This document shows, one piece after another, positions 45,860-54,395 of a stretch of 64,000 nt of DNA. The stretch spans positions 868,001 to 932,000 of the forward strand of contig NZ_CP107917.1 in NCBI RefSeq assembly GCF_036014175.1. The letters are read 5' to 3'. Every line of letters begins with the position of its first letter. Positions within the stretch are counted from its first letter, which is position 1. The translations under genes were made by a program, and so were the position numbers. The notes under the pieces are model-generated. The model was not told the origin of the DNA, did not search any database, and worked only from the letters and a program-made list of their open reading frames with translations. Source of the DNA: Streptomyces sp. NBC_00443 (GTDB lineage Bacteria; Actinomycetota; Actinomycetes; Streptomycetales; Streptomycetaceae).

Positions 45860-47068
45860 ATGGCCAAGCGTCTGGTCGTCTGTTGTGACGGCACATGGAA
45901 CTTCGCCGACCAACCGAGCAAGACCAATGTCGCCAGGGTCGCCCTGTCCGTGCTCCCGGGGTCCGCCGCGGGGAAGGAGCAGCGTGTCCACTACCACAGC
46001 GGTGTGGGCACGCGACGGCGGGAGCGGTTGCGCGGCGGCGCGTTCGGCGTGGGTCTGTCCCGGAACGTCGTCGACGCCTACCGGTTCCTCGTGGAGACGT
46101 ACGAGCCCGACGACGAACTCTTCCTCTTCGGCTTCAGCCGGGGCGCGTTCACCGCCCGCAGTCTCGCGGGACTGGTGCGTAACGGCGGCATCCTGCGCCG
46201 GGAGCACGCCGACCGGATCCCGGAGGCCTGGGCCCTCTACCGGGACCGGATCGAGCAACCGAACGGCGCGGCAGCCACGTTGTTCCGCCGCTCGTACGCG
46301 CGCGAGACAGAGATCCGTTTCATCGGGGTGTGGGACACGGTCGGCGCCCTCGGCATCCCCGTTCCCGGCGCCTCGTGGCTCCAGCCCGCGGCGCACCGGT
46401 TCAACCGCCGCTGGGCGTTTCACAACACCGAGCTGAGCAGTTGGGTCGGGGCGGCGTTCCACGCGCTGGCCATCGACGAGCGGCGTTCGGCGTTCCGGCC
46501 GGCGCTGTGGCACCAGCAGCCGGGCGCGGCCGAGCAGGGCCAGGAGCTCAAGCAGGTCTGGTTCGCCGGTGTGCACTGCGACGTCGGTGGCGGCTACAAG
46601 GAGACGGGGCTGTCGGACATCCCCCTGCTGTGGATGGTCGATCAGGCCCGTAGATACGGGCTGCAGTTCGACACCGACGCGCTCAGCGCCGGCGGGCCGA
46701 CGGTGATGAGGCCCGAGCAGAGCATCGACTTCCGGGTACGGCCGGACGCCTTGGGCGACCTGCACGACTCTCGGACGGGAATGTACCGGCTGGCCAAGCC
46801 GCTGCACCGGCCCATCGGAGACGCGGCCGACTCCAAGGGCGTGCCCGATGGCAACGAGTTCCTGGCCGTACCCGCCAAGGAGCGCTACGACCGGGACGCG
46901 GGCTACCGGCCACCGCAGTTGAAGCGGTATCTGACTGCTCAGGACCGGATCCGACTGGAACCCGTCCTGCTGCCGGACCTCGCCACGGGCCTGCCGCCCC
47001 TGCCGGCCGCGTCGTCCGGTCCGGCGACACCGGCCGACGCGCCGGGCGGCCTCGGCCGTGCCCCATGA
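45860..47068 (+). CDS. DUF2235 / Tle1-type alpha/beta-hydrolase (phospholipase-like)
   Basis: 402 residues from ATG 45860, which sits 6-7 bp after GAGGAGGG; an in-frame ATG two codons earlier is possible. The opening KRLVVCCDGTWN and the nucleophile elbow GFSRGAF (Ser93) define the DUF2235 alpha/beta-hydrolase family, whose best studied members are T6SS phospholipase effectors (Tle1). Later conserved blocks are RFIGVWDTVGALG and WFAGVHCDVGGGY, likely contributing the acid and His. No signal peptide. A free-standing lipid hydrolase or signalling enzyme is most likely. It converges with the ABC permease gene, 12 bp from its stop. Confidence 0.87.
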   Translation: MAKRLVVCCDGTWNFADQPSKTNVARVALSVLPGSAAGKEQRVHYHSGVGTRRRERLRGGAFGVGLSRNVVDAYRFLVETYEPDDELFLFGFSRGAFTARSLAGLVRNGGILRREHADRIPEAWALYRDRIEQPNGAAATLFRRSYARETEIRFIGVWDTVGALGIPVPGASWLQPAAHRFNRRWAFHNTELSSWVGAAFHALAIDERRSAFRPALWHQQPGAAEQGQELKQVWFAGVHCDVGGGYKETGLSDIPLLWMVDQARRYGLQFDTDALSAGGPTVMRPEQSIDFRVRPDALGDLHDSRTGMYRLAKPLHRPIGDAADSKGVPDGNEFLAVPAKERYDRDAGYRPPQLKRYLTAQDRIRLEPVLLPDLATGLPPLPAASSGPATPADAPGGLGRAP

Positions 47069-47080
47069 CCCCGCTTCGCC

Positions 47081-47869
47081 CTACTTCGGGTCACGGTCGA
47101 ACACCGACTTGGACCAGACGTAGCCGAGCGCGGCCAGCCCGGCGCACCAGGCCACGGCCAGCCATCCGTTGTGGCCGATCTCGCTGCCGAGGAGCAGTCC
47201 GCGCAGGGTCTCGATGGCCGGGGTGAAGGGCTGGTACTCGGCGATCGGCTGGAACCAGCCCGGCATCGCGTCGACCGGGACGAAGGTGCTGGAGATGAGC
47301 GGCAGGAAGATCAGCGGCAAGGCGTTGTTGCTCGCCGCCTCGGCGTTCGGGCTGATCAGGCCCATGCCGACCGCGATCCAGGTGAGAGCCGTGGCGAAGA
47401 GCACGAGCAGCGCGAACGCAGAGAGCCATTCCAGGACGGTGGCGTTGGTGGAGCGGAAGCCGATGGCGACGGCGACGGCGCCGACGAGGACCACGCTGAT
47501 GATCGACTGCAGCACGCTGCCGATGACGTGTCCGATGATCACGGAGCCCCGGTGGATGGCCATGGTGCGGAAGCGGGCGATGATGCCCTCGGTCATGTCG
47601 TTGGACACGGACACCGCGGTGCCGATCGTGGTGCTGCCGATGGTCATCAGCACCAGGCCCGGAGTGAGATACGCGATGTACTCGGAGCGGTCCGCACCAC
47701 CGCTGATGCCGGCGCTCATCACATCCCCGAAGACGTAGACGAAGAGCAGCAACATCATGATCGGCGTGAGCAGCAGGTTGAGGGTGAGGGAGGGGTAGCG
47801 CCGGGCGTGCAGGAGGTTGCGGCGCAGCATGGTGGTGGAGTCGCGTACGGCGAGGGAGAGGGAGCTCAT
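47081..47869 (-). CDS. ABC-2 type transporter permease (DrrB-like)
   Basis: 262 residues from ATG 47869-47867, overlapping the ATPase stop (ATGA). About six membrane helices, with the ABC-2 signature region YLTPGLVLMTIGSTTIGTAVSVSND between helices and a conserved NALPLIFLPLISSTFVP segment. It forms the membrane half of an exporter with the ATPase encoded immediately before it. The pair resembles DrrAB drug exporters. Substrate unknown; drug or lipid export is typical. Confidence 0.92.
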   Translation of the reverse strand: MSSLSLAVRDSTTMLRRNLLHARRYPSLTLNLLLTPIMMLLLFVYVFGDVMSAGISGGADRSEYIAYLTPGLVLMTIGSTTIGTAVSVSNDMTEGIIARFRTMAIHRGSVIIGHVIGSVLQSIISVVLVGAVAVAIGFRSTNATVLEWLSAFALLVLFATALTWIAVGMGLISPNAEAASNNALPLIFLPLISSTFVPVDAMPGWFQPIAEYQPFTPAIETLRGLLLGSEIGHNGWLAVAWCAGLAALGYVWSKSVFDRDPK

Positions 47870-48921
47870 CGGACGTTCTCCTTGGCCTGGTTGGGCTGGG
47901 TCGGCTGGTTGGGCTGGGTCGGGTGGTTCCACCGGTTCGGCTGGTTGGGGATGTCGGTACCGCTGGTCAGGGCGAAGAAGACGTCGTCGAGGTCGGGGGT
48001 GTGGACGGTGAGTTCGTCGGCTTCGATGCCGGCGGCGTCGAGCCAGTCGAGGATGGAGCGCAACTCGCGCTGGCTGCCGTCGCTGGGGATGTGCAGGGCG
48101 AGGGCCTCGTCGTTCCGGGTGGCTTCTTGCAGTGCGGTGGCGGCGTTGTGGTAGGTGGCCGGGTCGGTGAAGCGCAGGCGGATGTGTCCGCCGGGGATGA
48201 GCCGCTTGAGCTCGTCGGCGGTGCCCTCGGCGGCGATCTTCCCGTCGTTGAGCACGGCGATGCGGTCGGCGAGTTCGTCGGCCTCCTCCAGATACTGCGT
48301 GGTGAGGAAGACGGTCACACCGCCGGAGACGAGCTCGCGGATGATCTGCCACATGTTGTGCCTCGAGCGGGGGTCGAGGCCGGTGGTCGGCTCGTCGAGG
48401 AAGATGATCCGCGGGTTGCCGACCAGGGTCATGGCGATGTCCAGGCGCCGCTTCATGCCGCCGGAGTAGGTGGAGGCGGGCTTCTTCGCGGCCTCGGTGA
48501 GGTCGAAGCGCTCCAGCAGCTCGGTGGCGACGCGCCGCCCTTCGCGCTTGGGCAGGTGGTGCAGGTCCGCCATCAGGAGCATGTTCTCCTCACCGGTGAT
48601 CAGCCCGTCGACGGCGGAGAACTGCCCGGTGACCCCGATCGCGGCACGCACGGCCTGCGGGTCGGCGGCGAGGTCGTGACCCGCGACCTGGGCCTGCCCG
48701 CCGTCCGCGGAGATGAGGGTGGACAGGATCTTCACTGCGGTGGTCTTGCCGGCACCGTTCGGGCCGAGCAGCGCGAACACGGACCCGACCGGAATCCGCA
48801 GATCGATGCCGTCGAGGACGAGCTTGTCGCCGTACGACTTGCGCAGCCCGACGGTGGAGACGGCGGCGGGCGACGGGCGACCGTCCACCCTCCTGGATGT
48901 GGGCATGACAGATGAAGGCAT
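47866..48921 (-). CDS. ABC exporter ATP-binding protein (DrrA-like)
   Basis: 351 residues from ATG 48921-48919 (GGAGG upstream). Walker A GPNGAGKTT (~53-61), Q-loop VTGQFSAVDGLITGEENM, signature YSGGMKRRL, Walker B IIFLDEPTTGLD and H-loop region TQYLEEADELADR are all present, as in DrrA. The C-terminal domain is extended. The last ~25 residues form an odd Pro/Gln/Asn repeat (PTQPNQPTQPNQ) that may be disordered. Powers export through the coupled permease. The DUF4097 gene ends 106 bp before it on the same strand, so all may be in one transcript with the RHH regulator. Confidence 0.94.
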   Translation of the reverse strand: MPSSVMPTSRRVDGRPSPAAVSTVGLRKSYGDKLVLDGIDLRIPVGSVFALLGPNGAGKTTAVKILSTLISADGGQAQVAGHDLAADPQAVRAAIGVTGQFSAVDGLITGEENMLLMADLHHLPKREGRRVATELLERFDLTEAAKKPASTYSGGMKRRLDIAMTLVGNPRIIFLDEPTTGLDPRSRHNMWQIIRELVSGGVTVFLTTQYLEEADELADRIAVLNDGKIAAEGTADELKRLIPGGHIRLRFTDPATYHNAATALQEATRNDEALALHIPSDGSQRELRSILDWLDAAGIEADELTVHTPDLDDVFFALTSGTDIPNQPNRWNHPTQPNQPTQPNQAKENVR

Positions 48922-49027
48922 GGGGCCCTCCGTTGAAGGCTGATGTGATGGCTGATGCGAAACCTGATGTGCGCTGAAGGGCGCTGAAGGGGGCGAAAAG
49001 TAGGGCGGGTTGAGGATGCGACGCCGC

Positions 49028-49876
49028 TCAGGCCTTCGCGCGGCGGATGTCGATGTTGCCCCAGTTGGTCCGCGCGCGGACCTTGACGGTGTCCTCGATC
49101 TGCTCCGGCGCCTCGGACTCGGCGAGCATGTTGCGCACCTGCCCACGGTTGGAGCTGACGTCGAGCCAGGCGGCGGTGCCCTCGCGGATTCCGATCTCGA
49201 TGATGCCGTTGGAGGTCTCCAACTGGACTTCGCCGCGTGCGACTTCGGCGACGCGCAGGTAGCCGTGGGTCGCGGTGCCGGTGACCGACGCCTCGGCGCG
49301 CGCGATGTCGATGCCGCCGTGGGCGCCGCTCAGCCGCAGCTCGCCGGTCACGGTGCCGACGGTCGTGGTGCCGTGGGAGTTCTTCAGGACGGCAGGGCCG
49401 TCGATGGTGCCGACGCGCACGTTGCCCGTGTTGCTGGTGATCTCGGCCATGCCCTCGATCCGGTCCACGTTGATCGAGCCGTGCGACGCGGTCAGCGTCA
49501 CCGGGCCGGTCGTGTCGAGGCGGATGTCGCCGACCGAGGTCTTCACACGGACCTCGCCGAGCCGGCCCGCGCCGAGCACCTGGGCCCAGGCGCCGGTCAT
49601 GTCGACGTGCGAGCCCGCGGGCAGTTCGACGGTCACGTCGACCACGCCGGTGCGGCCGAGGCCGAACAGATTGGCCTTGGGCGTCCTGATGGTCAGTACG
49701 CCGCTCACGTACGTGGCCTCGGTCTGGTCCGCCGTCCGCGCGTCGGGGTCCCTCTTCGGGTCGCGGGGCTGCACCTCCACGACGGTGTCGAGGCGGTCGC
49801 CCGCGATGAACTGGATGGAACCGGCCTCCACGCGAGCCGTGACCGAGATCGCTTCGGGAGTGTCGAAAGAAGGCAT
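49028..49876 (-). CDS. DUF4097 family beta-strand repeat protein
   Basis: 282 residues from ATG 49876-49874. Built of short repeating beta units typical of DUF4097 (LTASHGSINVDRIEG, VLKNSHGTTTVGTV, LSGAHGGIDIARAEA), probably a right-handed beta-helix. No signal peptide or membrane helix was seen. Function is unknown; the family often lies next to ABC exporters or small DNA-binding regulators, as here (RHH gene 136 bp upstream, ABC genes downstream). It may sense or hold a ligand for the exporter. Confidence 0.82.
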   Translation of the reverse strand: MPSFDTPEAISVTARVEAGSIQFIAGDRLDTVVEVQPRDPKRDPDARTADQTEATYVSGVLTIRTPKANLFGLGRTGVVDVTVELPAGSHVDMTGAWAQVLGAGRLGEVRVKTSVGDIRLDTTGPVTLTASHGSINVDRIEGMAEITSNTGNVRVGTIDGPAVLKNSHGTTTVGTVTGELRLSGAHGGIDIARAEASVTGTATHGYLRVAEVARGEVQLETSNGIIEIGIREGTAAWLDVSSNRGQVRNMLAESEAPEQIEDTVKVRARTNWGNIDIRRAKA

Positions 49877-50012
49877 GGCTGTCCCGTCCTCATGAGTCCT
49901 TGGGCCGTCCCCGCTGGTGGGGACGTGGTGTGGGTGGAGTGAAGTGGGTGACGCGGTGCGGGTGAAGCGGCGTGGGTGAAGCAGTACGAGAATCGACGGG
50001 GGCGGGGCGCGG

Positions 50013-50537
50013 TCAGCGCACCCAGCCCGTGAAGCTCTGACCGCGGGTCTTGGTCTTCTCCGGCGTACGCGGTTCGGTGCCACCGCCGACCGCCGCCGAC
50101 ACGGCGCGCACCAGCCACGCGTTGACCGACAGGCCCTCGCGACTCGCCGCCTCCTCTGCGCGGGCCTTGAGGTGGGCCGGCAGACGCAGGTTCACGCGGG
50201 CGGTACCCCCCTCGTCAGCCTCGGCCGACGCCGGTGCCGGGGCCCTGAACGGTTCGGCGGGCGCGGTCGGCTCCGCGGCGGCGTCGCCGTAGGTGGGCGG
50301 CGGCGTCACCACGAAGTCGGGGTCGAGCCCGCGCAGCCGTACGTCGACCGAGCCGGGGGCGAGTTCACGGGTGATCTCGTCCATCGCGGCGGAGAGCACG
50401 TTGAGCATGGTCAGCCGGGTCGCCGCCTCCAGCGGAGCGGTGAGCCTCTCGGCCAGCTCCCGGGCTTCGTCGCCGCCGGCTTCGGCAGCCACCGCGAGTT
50501 CGCGGCGGAGGGTGTCGACATACGGGGTGAGGTCCAT
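50013..50537 (-). CDS. Ribbon-helix-helix (HicB-type) regulator
   Basis: 174 residues from ATG 50537-50535. The N-terminal part is helical. The C-terminal ~125-160 reads ARVNLRLPAHLKARAEEAA-SREGLSVNAWLVRAVSAAV, a classic ribbon-helix-helix DNA-binding domain (beta strand NLRLP, then two helices), as in HicB/Arc-type proteins. No HicA toxin gene is visible, so a plain transcription regulator is more likely than an antitoxin. Palindromic TGGCRCCA sites lie right at its own start (50548-50566) and in front of the divergent GtrA-like gene (50762-50814), suggesting autoregulation and control of both sides. Confidence 0.8.
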   Translation of the reverse strand: MDLTPYVDTLRRELAVAAEAGGDEARELAERLTAPLEAATRLTMLNVLSAAMDEITRELAPGSVDVRLRGLDPDFVVTPPPTYGDAAAEPTAPAEPFRAPAPASAEADEGGTARVNLRLPAHLKARAEEAASREGLSVNAWLVRAVSAAVGGGTEPRTPEKTKTRGQSFTGWVR

Positions 50538-50547
50538 GCCGCCACGA

Positions 50548-50566
50548 TGGCACCACTTTGGCGCCA
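50548..50566. promoter_or_regulatory. Paired TGGCRCCA sites upstream of the RHH gene
   Basis: TGGCACCA at 50548-50555 and the perfect palindrome TGGCGCCA at 50559-50566, starts 11 bp apart (one helical turn). They lie just before the RHH start, a typical place for RHH dimers to bind cooperatively. Confidence 0.5.
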
Positions 50567-50761
50567 CATGCAAGTCCACGAGGGGAGCAAATGCGGACCG
50601 CGCCAACCCAGCGAGCTTGAACTGCGCAAACACACAGACATCAGATCGGGTCAGCGCGACGCTGCGCGGCATCACGCACCCTGGCGCAAGCGTTGACAGG
50701 GAGGCGCAACGTCCCAGGCCCAGCAGGTGTGTCACGACTGCGACACCACCGACAGCAGTGA

Positions 50762-50814
50762 TGGCGCCATAAATAGACGCCAAATGGCACCACTCATGTG
50801 CCATCATGGCACCA
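50762..50814. promoter_or_regulatory. Three TGGCRCCA sites upstream of the GtrA-like gene
   Basis: TGGCGCCA at 50762-50769 and TGGCACCA at 50785-50792 and 50807-50814, spaced 23 and 22 bp (about two turns). Together with the pair at 50548-50566 they form a cluster within the divergent 349-bp region between the RHH and GtrA-like genes. No gene is visible in that region. Confidence 0.5.
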
Positions 50815-50886
50815 CAGGGGGCACCGCTCAGCCCCGCAGCCGAGCGGTGTGCGTTTCACGGAGTGAGTCATCAAGGGGGTCGGACG

Positions 50887-51411
50887 ATGGAGACAGCACA
50901 GAACCGGCAGCAAGCAGCACCCGGGACCTTCACCGCCTTCGCCCGCTTCGTGCTCTGCGGCGGCGGGGTGGGGCTCGCCTCCAGCTTCGCCGTGGCGGCC
51001 CTCGCCTCCTGGCTTCCGTGGGTCTTCGCCAACGCTGCGGTCACCGTGGTCTCCACGCTCCTCGCCACCGAGCTGCACGCCCGCTTCACCTTCGGCGCGG
51101 GCGGGCGCGCGACCTGGCGCCAGCATGCACAGTCGGCCGGGTCCGCGGCGGCCGCGTATGCGGTGACCTGCGTGGCGATACTTGTCCTGCACCAGCTGCT
51201 GGCAGCGCCCGGTGCGGTGCTCGAGCAGGTCGTCTACCTGTCCGCCTCCGCACTCGCCGGTGTCGCACGGTTCACGGTGCTGCGCCTCGTCGTCTTCGCG
51301 CGGAGCCGTTCGCAGGCCGCGGCCACCGTCAGCAGCGCCCATCCGGTGCACGCCACCGTGGCTCGCGCCGCGGCCCCGGCCGAATCTGCGGTGCTCTGCT
51401 GCGCCGCCTGA
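50887..51411 (+). CDS. GtrA-like small membrane protein
   Basis: 174 residues from ATG 50887. Four predicted membrane helices (FVLCGGGVGLASSFAVAAL, LPWVFANAAVTVVSTLLAT, SAAAAYAVTCVAILVLHQ and AVLEQVVYLSASALAGVAR) match the GtrA/DPMS family, which helps flip or position polyprenyl-linked sugars. The helix-2/3 segment TELHARFTF is conserved in the family. The C-terminal tail is Ala-rich and ends in CCAA. Preceded by a cluster of TGGCRCCA sites, so it may be controlled by the divergent RHH protein. Confidence 0.78.
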   Translation: METAQNRQQAAPGTFTAFARFVLCGGGVGLASSFAVAALASWLPWVFANAAVTVVSTLLATELHARFTFGAGGRATWRQHAQSAGSAAAAYAVTCVAILVLHQLLAAPGAVLEQVVYLSASALAGVARFTVLRLVVFARSRSQAAATVSSAHPVHATVARAAAPAESAVLCCAA

Positions 51412-51462
51412 CCGTTCCGCTGGGCGGCGTGTTGGCGAGGGCGGTTCGGCCATGCTGTGACC

Positions 51463-51484
51463 CGGATCACCGCAACGTGATCCG
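51463..51484. promoter_or_regulatory. Inverted repeat before the ECF sigma gene
   Basis: CGGATCAC (51463-51470), six bases, GTGATCCG (51477-51484): a perfect 8-bp inverted repeat 20 bp before the GTG start. Overlapping TGTGACC and CGTGAT elements could also be parts of an autoregulated promoter. Role inferred. Confidence 0.35.
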
Positions 51485-51504
51485 CGCAGCGGACAGGGTG
51501 AAGT

Positions 51505-52221
51505 GTGGAGATTTCACTGCGCGCCCGCGTGCGGGCCGGGGATCCGGATGCGTTCAGACAACTCTTCGACGAGCACGCTTCGGTGGTCTACCGGCACGCC
51601 GTCCGGATGACGGGCAACTGGGTCATGGCCGATGACGCTGTGTCGCTGACCTTTCTGGAGGCATGGCGGCTGCGCGAGCGGGTGCTTCCCGGTGATGACA
51701 GCCTTCGCCCGTGGCTACTGGGGATAGCTACGAACGTCACGCGCAATATGGCGCGGGCGGCGCGAAGACACCAGGCAGCGCTCATCAGAGTGCCGCCTCC
51801 CGATCCCGTGCCGGATATCGCCGACGGGGTGGCACAGCGACTGCTCGACGAGGAGGAACTGGCCGCCGCGCGGGAAGCGTTGAGCACCATGCGCCGTGGG
51901 GAGCGCGAAGTGTTCACGCTGTGCGTATGGGAGGGCCTGGACGCCGCCACGGTGGCCGAGGCCCTCGGTGTCGCCGTCGGCACCGTTCGGGCCCGGCTCT
52001 CGCGCGCGAGGAAACGCCTGCGCAAACTCACCGAGCTCGAACTCGACGGCGGGGCGGGCGGCCACGGGCGCCTGAACGCCATGGGCGGCATTGACGGCAC
52101 AGGCGGCGCAGGCAGCACCCCCGGCGAAACCGCGCAGCGCGGAAGGCAACGCCTCGCCGCGGACGGACAGATACCGGGTGGCCGCCACCAGGCGGCTCGG
52201 TCCACGCAGGAGAAGCGATGA
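51505..52221 (+). CDS. ECF RNA polymerase sigma factor
   Basis: 238 residues from GTG 51505. Sigma region 2 (AFRQLFDEHASVVYRHAVRM ... DDAVSLTFLEAWR) and region 4 (REVFTLCVWEGLDAATVAEALGVAVGTVRARLSRARKRLR, with the helix-turn-helix) are clear; no region 3, as in ECF sigmas. The C-terminal ~50 residues are Gly-rich and disordered. The stop overlaps the start of the CU044_5270 gene by 4 bp. Genes of this type are often paired and may act as the sigma's membrane regulator. Confidence 0.93.
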   Translation: MEISLRARVRAGDPDAFRQLFDEHASVVYRHAVRMTGNWVMADDAVSLTFLEAWRLRERVLPGDDSLRPWLLGIATNVTRNMARAARRHQAALIRVPPPDPVPDIADGVAQRLLDEEELAAAREALSTMRRGEREVFTLCVWEGLDAATVAEALGVAVGTVRARLSRARKRLRKLTELELDGGAGGHGRLNAMGGIDGTGGAGSTPGETAQRGRQRLAADGQIPGGRHQAARSTQEKR

Positions 52222-53228
52222 ACACCAACCCGCGACGACGCGATCAACCGGCGGACCACCGGGACTTGGCCGAGATGCTGCCCGCGCCGGGCCGCCCGGC
52301 CCTCGCGCAGGACCGTCACCATGTCCTAAGGGAATCCTTGATGGAGCACATCACCGGGCAGGCAGCACACGAGCAGGCCGCACACGAGCAGACGAGTACG
52401 ACCGACACGTCCGCTGCGCCCTCCGCACACCGACCCCTCAGGCGGCGCCTTGTACTCGTCGCAGCGCCGCTGGCACTGGCCGTCGCCGTGAGCCTGGGCG
52501 TGATAGCGGTCGACAGCGCAGACGGCGACAAGTCCGGTACCCCTGCCGCGAGTACCACCGCGGGCTACCACGGGAGCGCCGCGCAGTTGCTGGACCGGAT
52601 TGCCCTGGCGGCGGCCAAGCGTCCGGCGGCGACGGTCCGCGACGACCAGTACATCTACACCAAGTCGCAGGGGCCGGCCGCCGACCTGGGCGTCCAGTTC
52701 AACGGTTCCGCGGAGTACAAGGGAGCCGTCCGAAGCGAACAGTGGGATTCGGTGGACGGCAAGCGGTCGGGGCTGAGGAAGGGCGTCGCCGTGGACGACC
52801 CCTCCAAGAAGATGTCCATGGCCATGTACGGCACCGGCTACCTGACCTTCCGGCAGCTTCAGGCCCTGCCCACCGACCCCGACGCGCTGCTGAAGCGGCT
52901 CTACAGCGACACCCGGATGCCGCCGAACCGCCGCCTGCCAATCGCACTCGGAAACTTCGGATCCTTCATCGACAACGCCACCCTGCTGCCCGATCTGAGC
53001 GCCGGGCTCTACCGTGCGATGGCCAAGCTTCCTGGCGCGCACGTCGTGGACCACGTCAAGGACGCCGCGGGGCGGGAGGGCATCGGCCTGACGTTCAAGG
53101 GCGCCCCCGAGAGTGCCACCTGGGTCTTCGACTCCTCCAGCCTCGTCTATCTCGGAACGACCAGGAGTGCGCTCCTGGACATCGGCGTCGCGGACAAGAC
53201 AGGCGAGGCACCAGTCAGCTCATCCTGA
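52218..53228 (+). CDS. CU044_5270 family membrane-anchored protein (likely sigma partner)
   Basis: 336 residues. A cytoplasmic N-terminus (~1-75) contains the DLAEMLPAPGRPALAQDRHHVLRESLMEHI helix seen in this family. One membrane helix (~78-98: RRLVLVAAPLALAVAVSLGVI) follows, and then an extracytoplasmic domain with YIYTKSQG and GLYRAMAKLPGAHVV motifs. Its start overlaps the ECF sigma stop, so the two are translationally coupled and the protein is probably the anti-sigma or signal sensor. Direct binding is inferred. A terminator follows 12 nt after the stop. Confidence 0.85.
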   Translation: MNTNPRRRDQPADHRDLAEMLPAPGRPALAQDRHHVLRESLMEHITGQAAHEQAAHEQTSTTDTSAAPSAHRPLRRRLVLVAAPLALAVAVSLGVIAVDSADGDKSGTPAASTTAGYHGSAAQLLDRIALAAAKRPAATVRDDQYIYTKSQGPAADLGVQFNGSAEYKGAVRSEQWDSVDGKRSGLRKGVAVDDPSKKMSMAMYGTGYLTFRQLQALPTDPDALLKRLYSDTRMPPNRRLPIALGNFGSFIDNATLLPDLSAGLYRAMAKLPGAHVVDHVKDAAGREGIGLTFKGAPESATWVFDSSSLVYLGTTRSALLDIGVADKTGEAPVSSS

Positions 53229-53239
53229 GTCAGCCGTCA

Positions 53240-53267
53240 CAGGGCGTCCGCTCCGGCGGGCGCCCTG
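53240..53267 (+). terminator. Terminator after the ECF/CU044_5270 operon
   Basis: Arms CAGGGCGTCCGC (53240-53251) and GCGGGCGCCCTG (53256-53267) pair over 12 positions with one G-U, around a 4-nt loop. Confidence 0.7.
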
Positions 53268-53360
53268 CTCGCTTGTCACGGCTGCCGGCAGAAGGTCAGT
53301 GTTCAATGGCGCACCCGCTATGTTCGACCCGGCATTCGACATCAGGCATCCGGGGCGGGC

Positions 53361-54395
53361 GTGCAGAGAACAGAACAACGGACCGAGGAGACAGGGACGG
53401 CGGCGGTAGCCGAGACGGACGACGAGAGTCCGATACGGGAACGGCTCCGCTCCGGGATGCTCCTGCTGGTTGGGGCAGTCCTCCTTCTCGACGTGGTCCT
53501 CTTCGTGAGCGGCGGGTGGTTGGAGACACCGGCCGTACAGGCATGGCGGACCGTGTGTCTCGCCGTCACCGTGCAGGCGTTGCCGTTTCTGTTGCTGGGC
53601 ACGGCCCTGTCCGGCGCCATCAGCGCGTTCGTGCCGGCGCGGGTGTTCAGCCGGGTGCTGCCGAAGCGGCCCGCGCTCGCCGTCCCGGTCGCCGGCGCCG
53701 CCGGAGTCGTCCTGCCCGGCTGCGAGTGTGCGTCGGTACCGGTGGCGAACAGTCTGATCGGCCGGGGCGTCACCCCCGCCGCCGCCTTCGCGTTCCTGCT
53801 GTCGGCTCCAGCGGTCAACCCGGTGGTGCTGACCGCCACGGCCATCGCCTTCCCGGGCAACCCCGCCATGGTCCTGGCCCGGCTGCTCGCCTCGCTCGCC
53901 ACCGCCACGGTGATGGGCTGGCTGTGGCTCCGGTTCGGCCGCGAGGAATGGCTGCGGCCGGCCGTGCGGCACTCCGGGCACCGGCCGGGGCACAGCCGCT
54001 GGACGGAGTTCCGGCGCGGTTTCCAGCACGACTTCCTGCACGCGGGCGGTTTTCTGGTCCTCGGGGCCATGGCGGCGGCCACCTTCAACGTGGCGGTCCC
54101 GCGCTCGGTACTCGAGGCGTTCTCCGGTTCCGTCTGGCTGTCCGTGGTCTTCCTGGCCGGGCTCGCCATCCTGCTCTCGGTGTGCTCCGAGGCGGACGCG
54201 TTCGTGGCGGCCTCGCTCACCGGCTTCTCGCCCCTCGCGCGCTTGGCGTTCATGGTGGTCGGGCCGATGGTCGACCTGAAATTGATCGCCCTTCAGTCGG
54301 GCACGTTCGGCCGGGCCTTCGCGGTCCGTTTCTCTGCCGCCACGACGGTCGTGGCGGTCCTGTGCAGCGTGCTGATCGGAGAACTGCTGCTGTGA
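53361..54395 (+). CDS. DUF318/UPF0718 (YraQ-type) permease
   Basis: 344 residues from GTG 53361. About eight membrane helices. The family's cysteine motif is present as PGCECASVPVANSLI, with conserved LLSAPAVNPVVL helices and the second-half SVCSEADAFVAASL. DUF318 permeases often pair with TIGR03943 proteins, and in some bacteria that pair is under zinc (Zur) control, pointing to metal or thiol-metal transport. Here the partner starts inside the stop codon (GTGA). No clear Zur box was seen in the 132 bp upstream. Substrate not proven. Confidence 0.88.
   Translation: MQRTEQRTEETGTAAVAETDDESPIRERLRSGMLLLVGAVLLLDVVLFVSGGWLETPAVQAWRTVCLAVTVQALPFLLLGTALSGAISAFVPARVFSRVLPKRPALAVPVAGAAGVVLPGCECASVPVANSLIGRGVTPAAAFAFLLSAPAVNPVVLTATAIAFPGNPAMVLARLLASLATATVMGWLWLRFGREEWLRPAVRHSGHRPGHSRWTEFRRGFQHDFLHAGGFLVLGAMAAATFNVAVPRSVLEAFSGSVWLSVVFLAGLAILLSVCSEADAFVAASLTGFSPLARLAFMVVGPMVDLKLIALQSGTFGRAFAVRFSAATTVVAVLCSVLIGELLL

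Noticed and set aside
50013..50537. HicAB toxin-antitoxin pair
   Set aside because: Only the RHH (HicB-like) half exists; no HicA-like small gene is adjacent.
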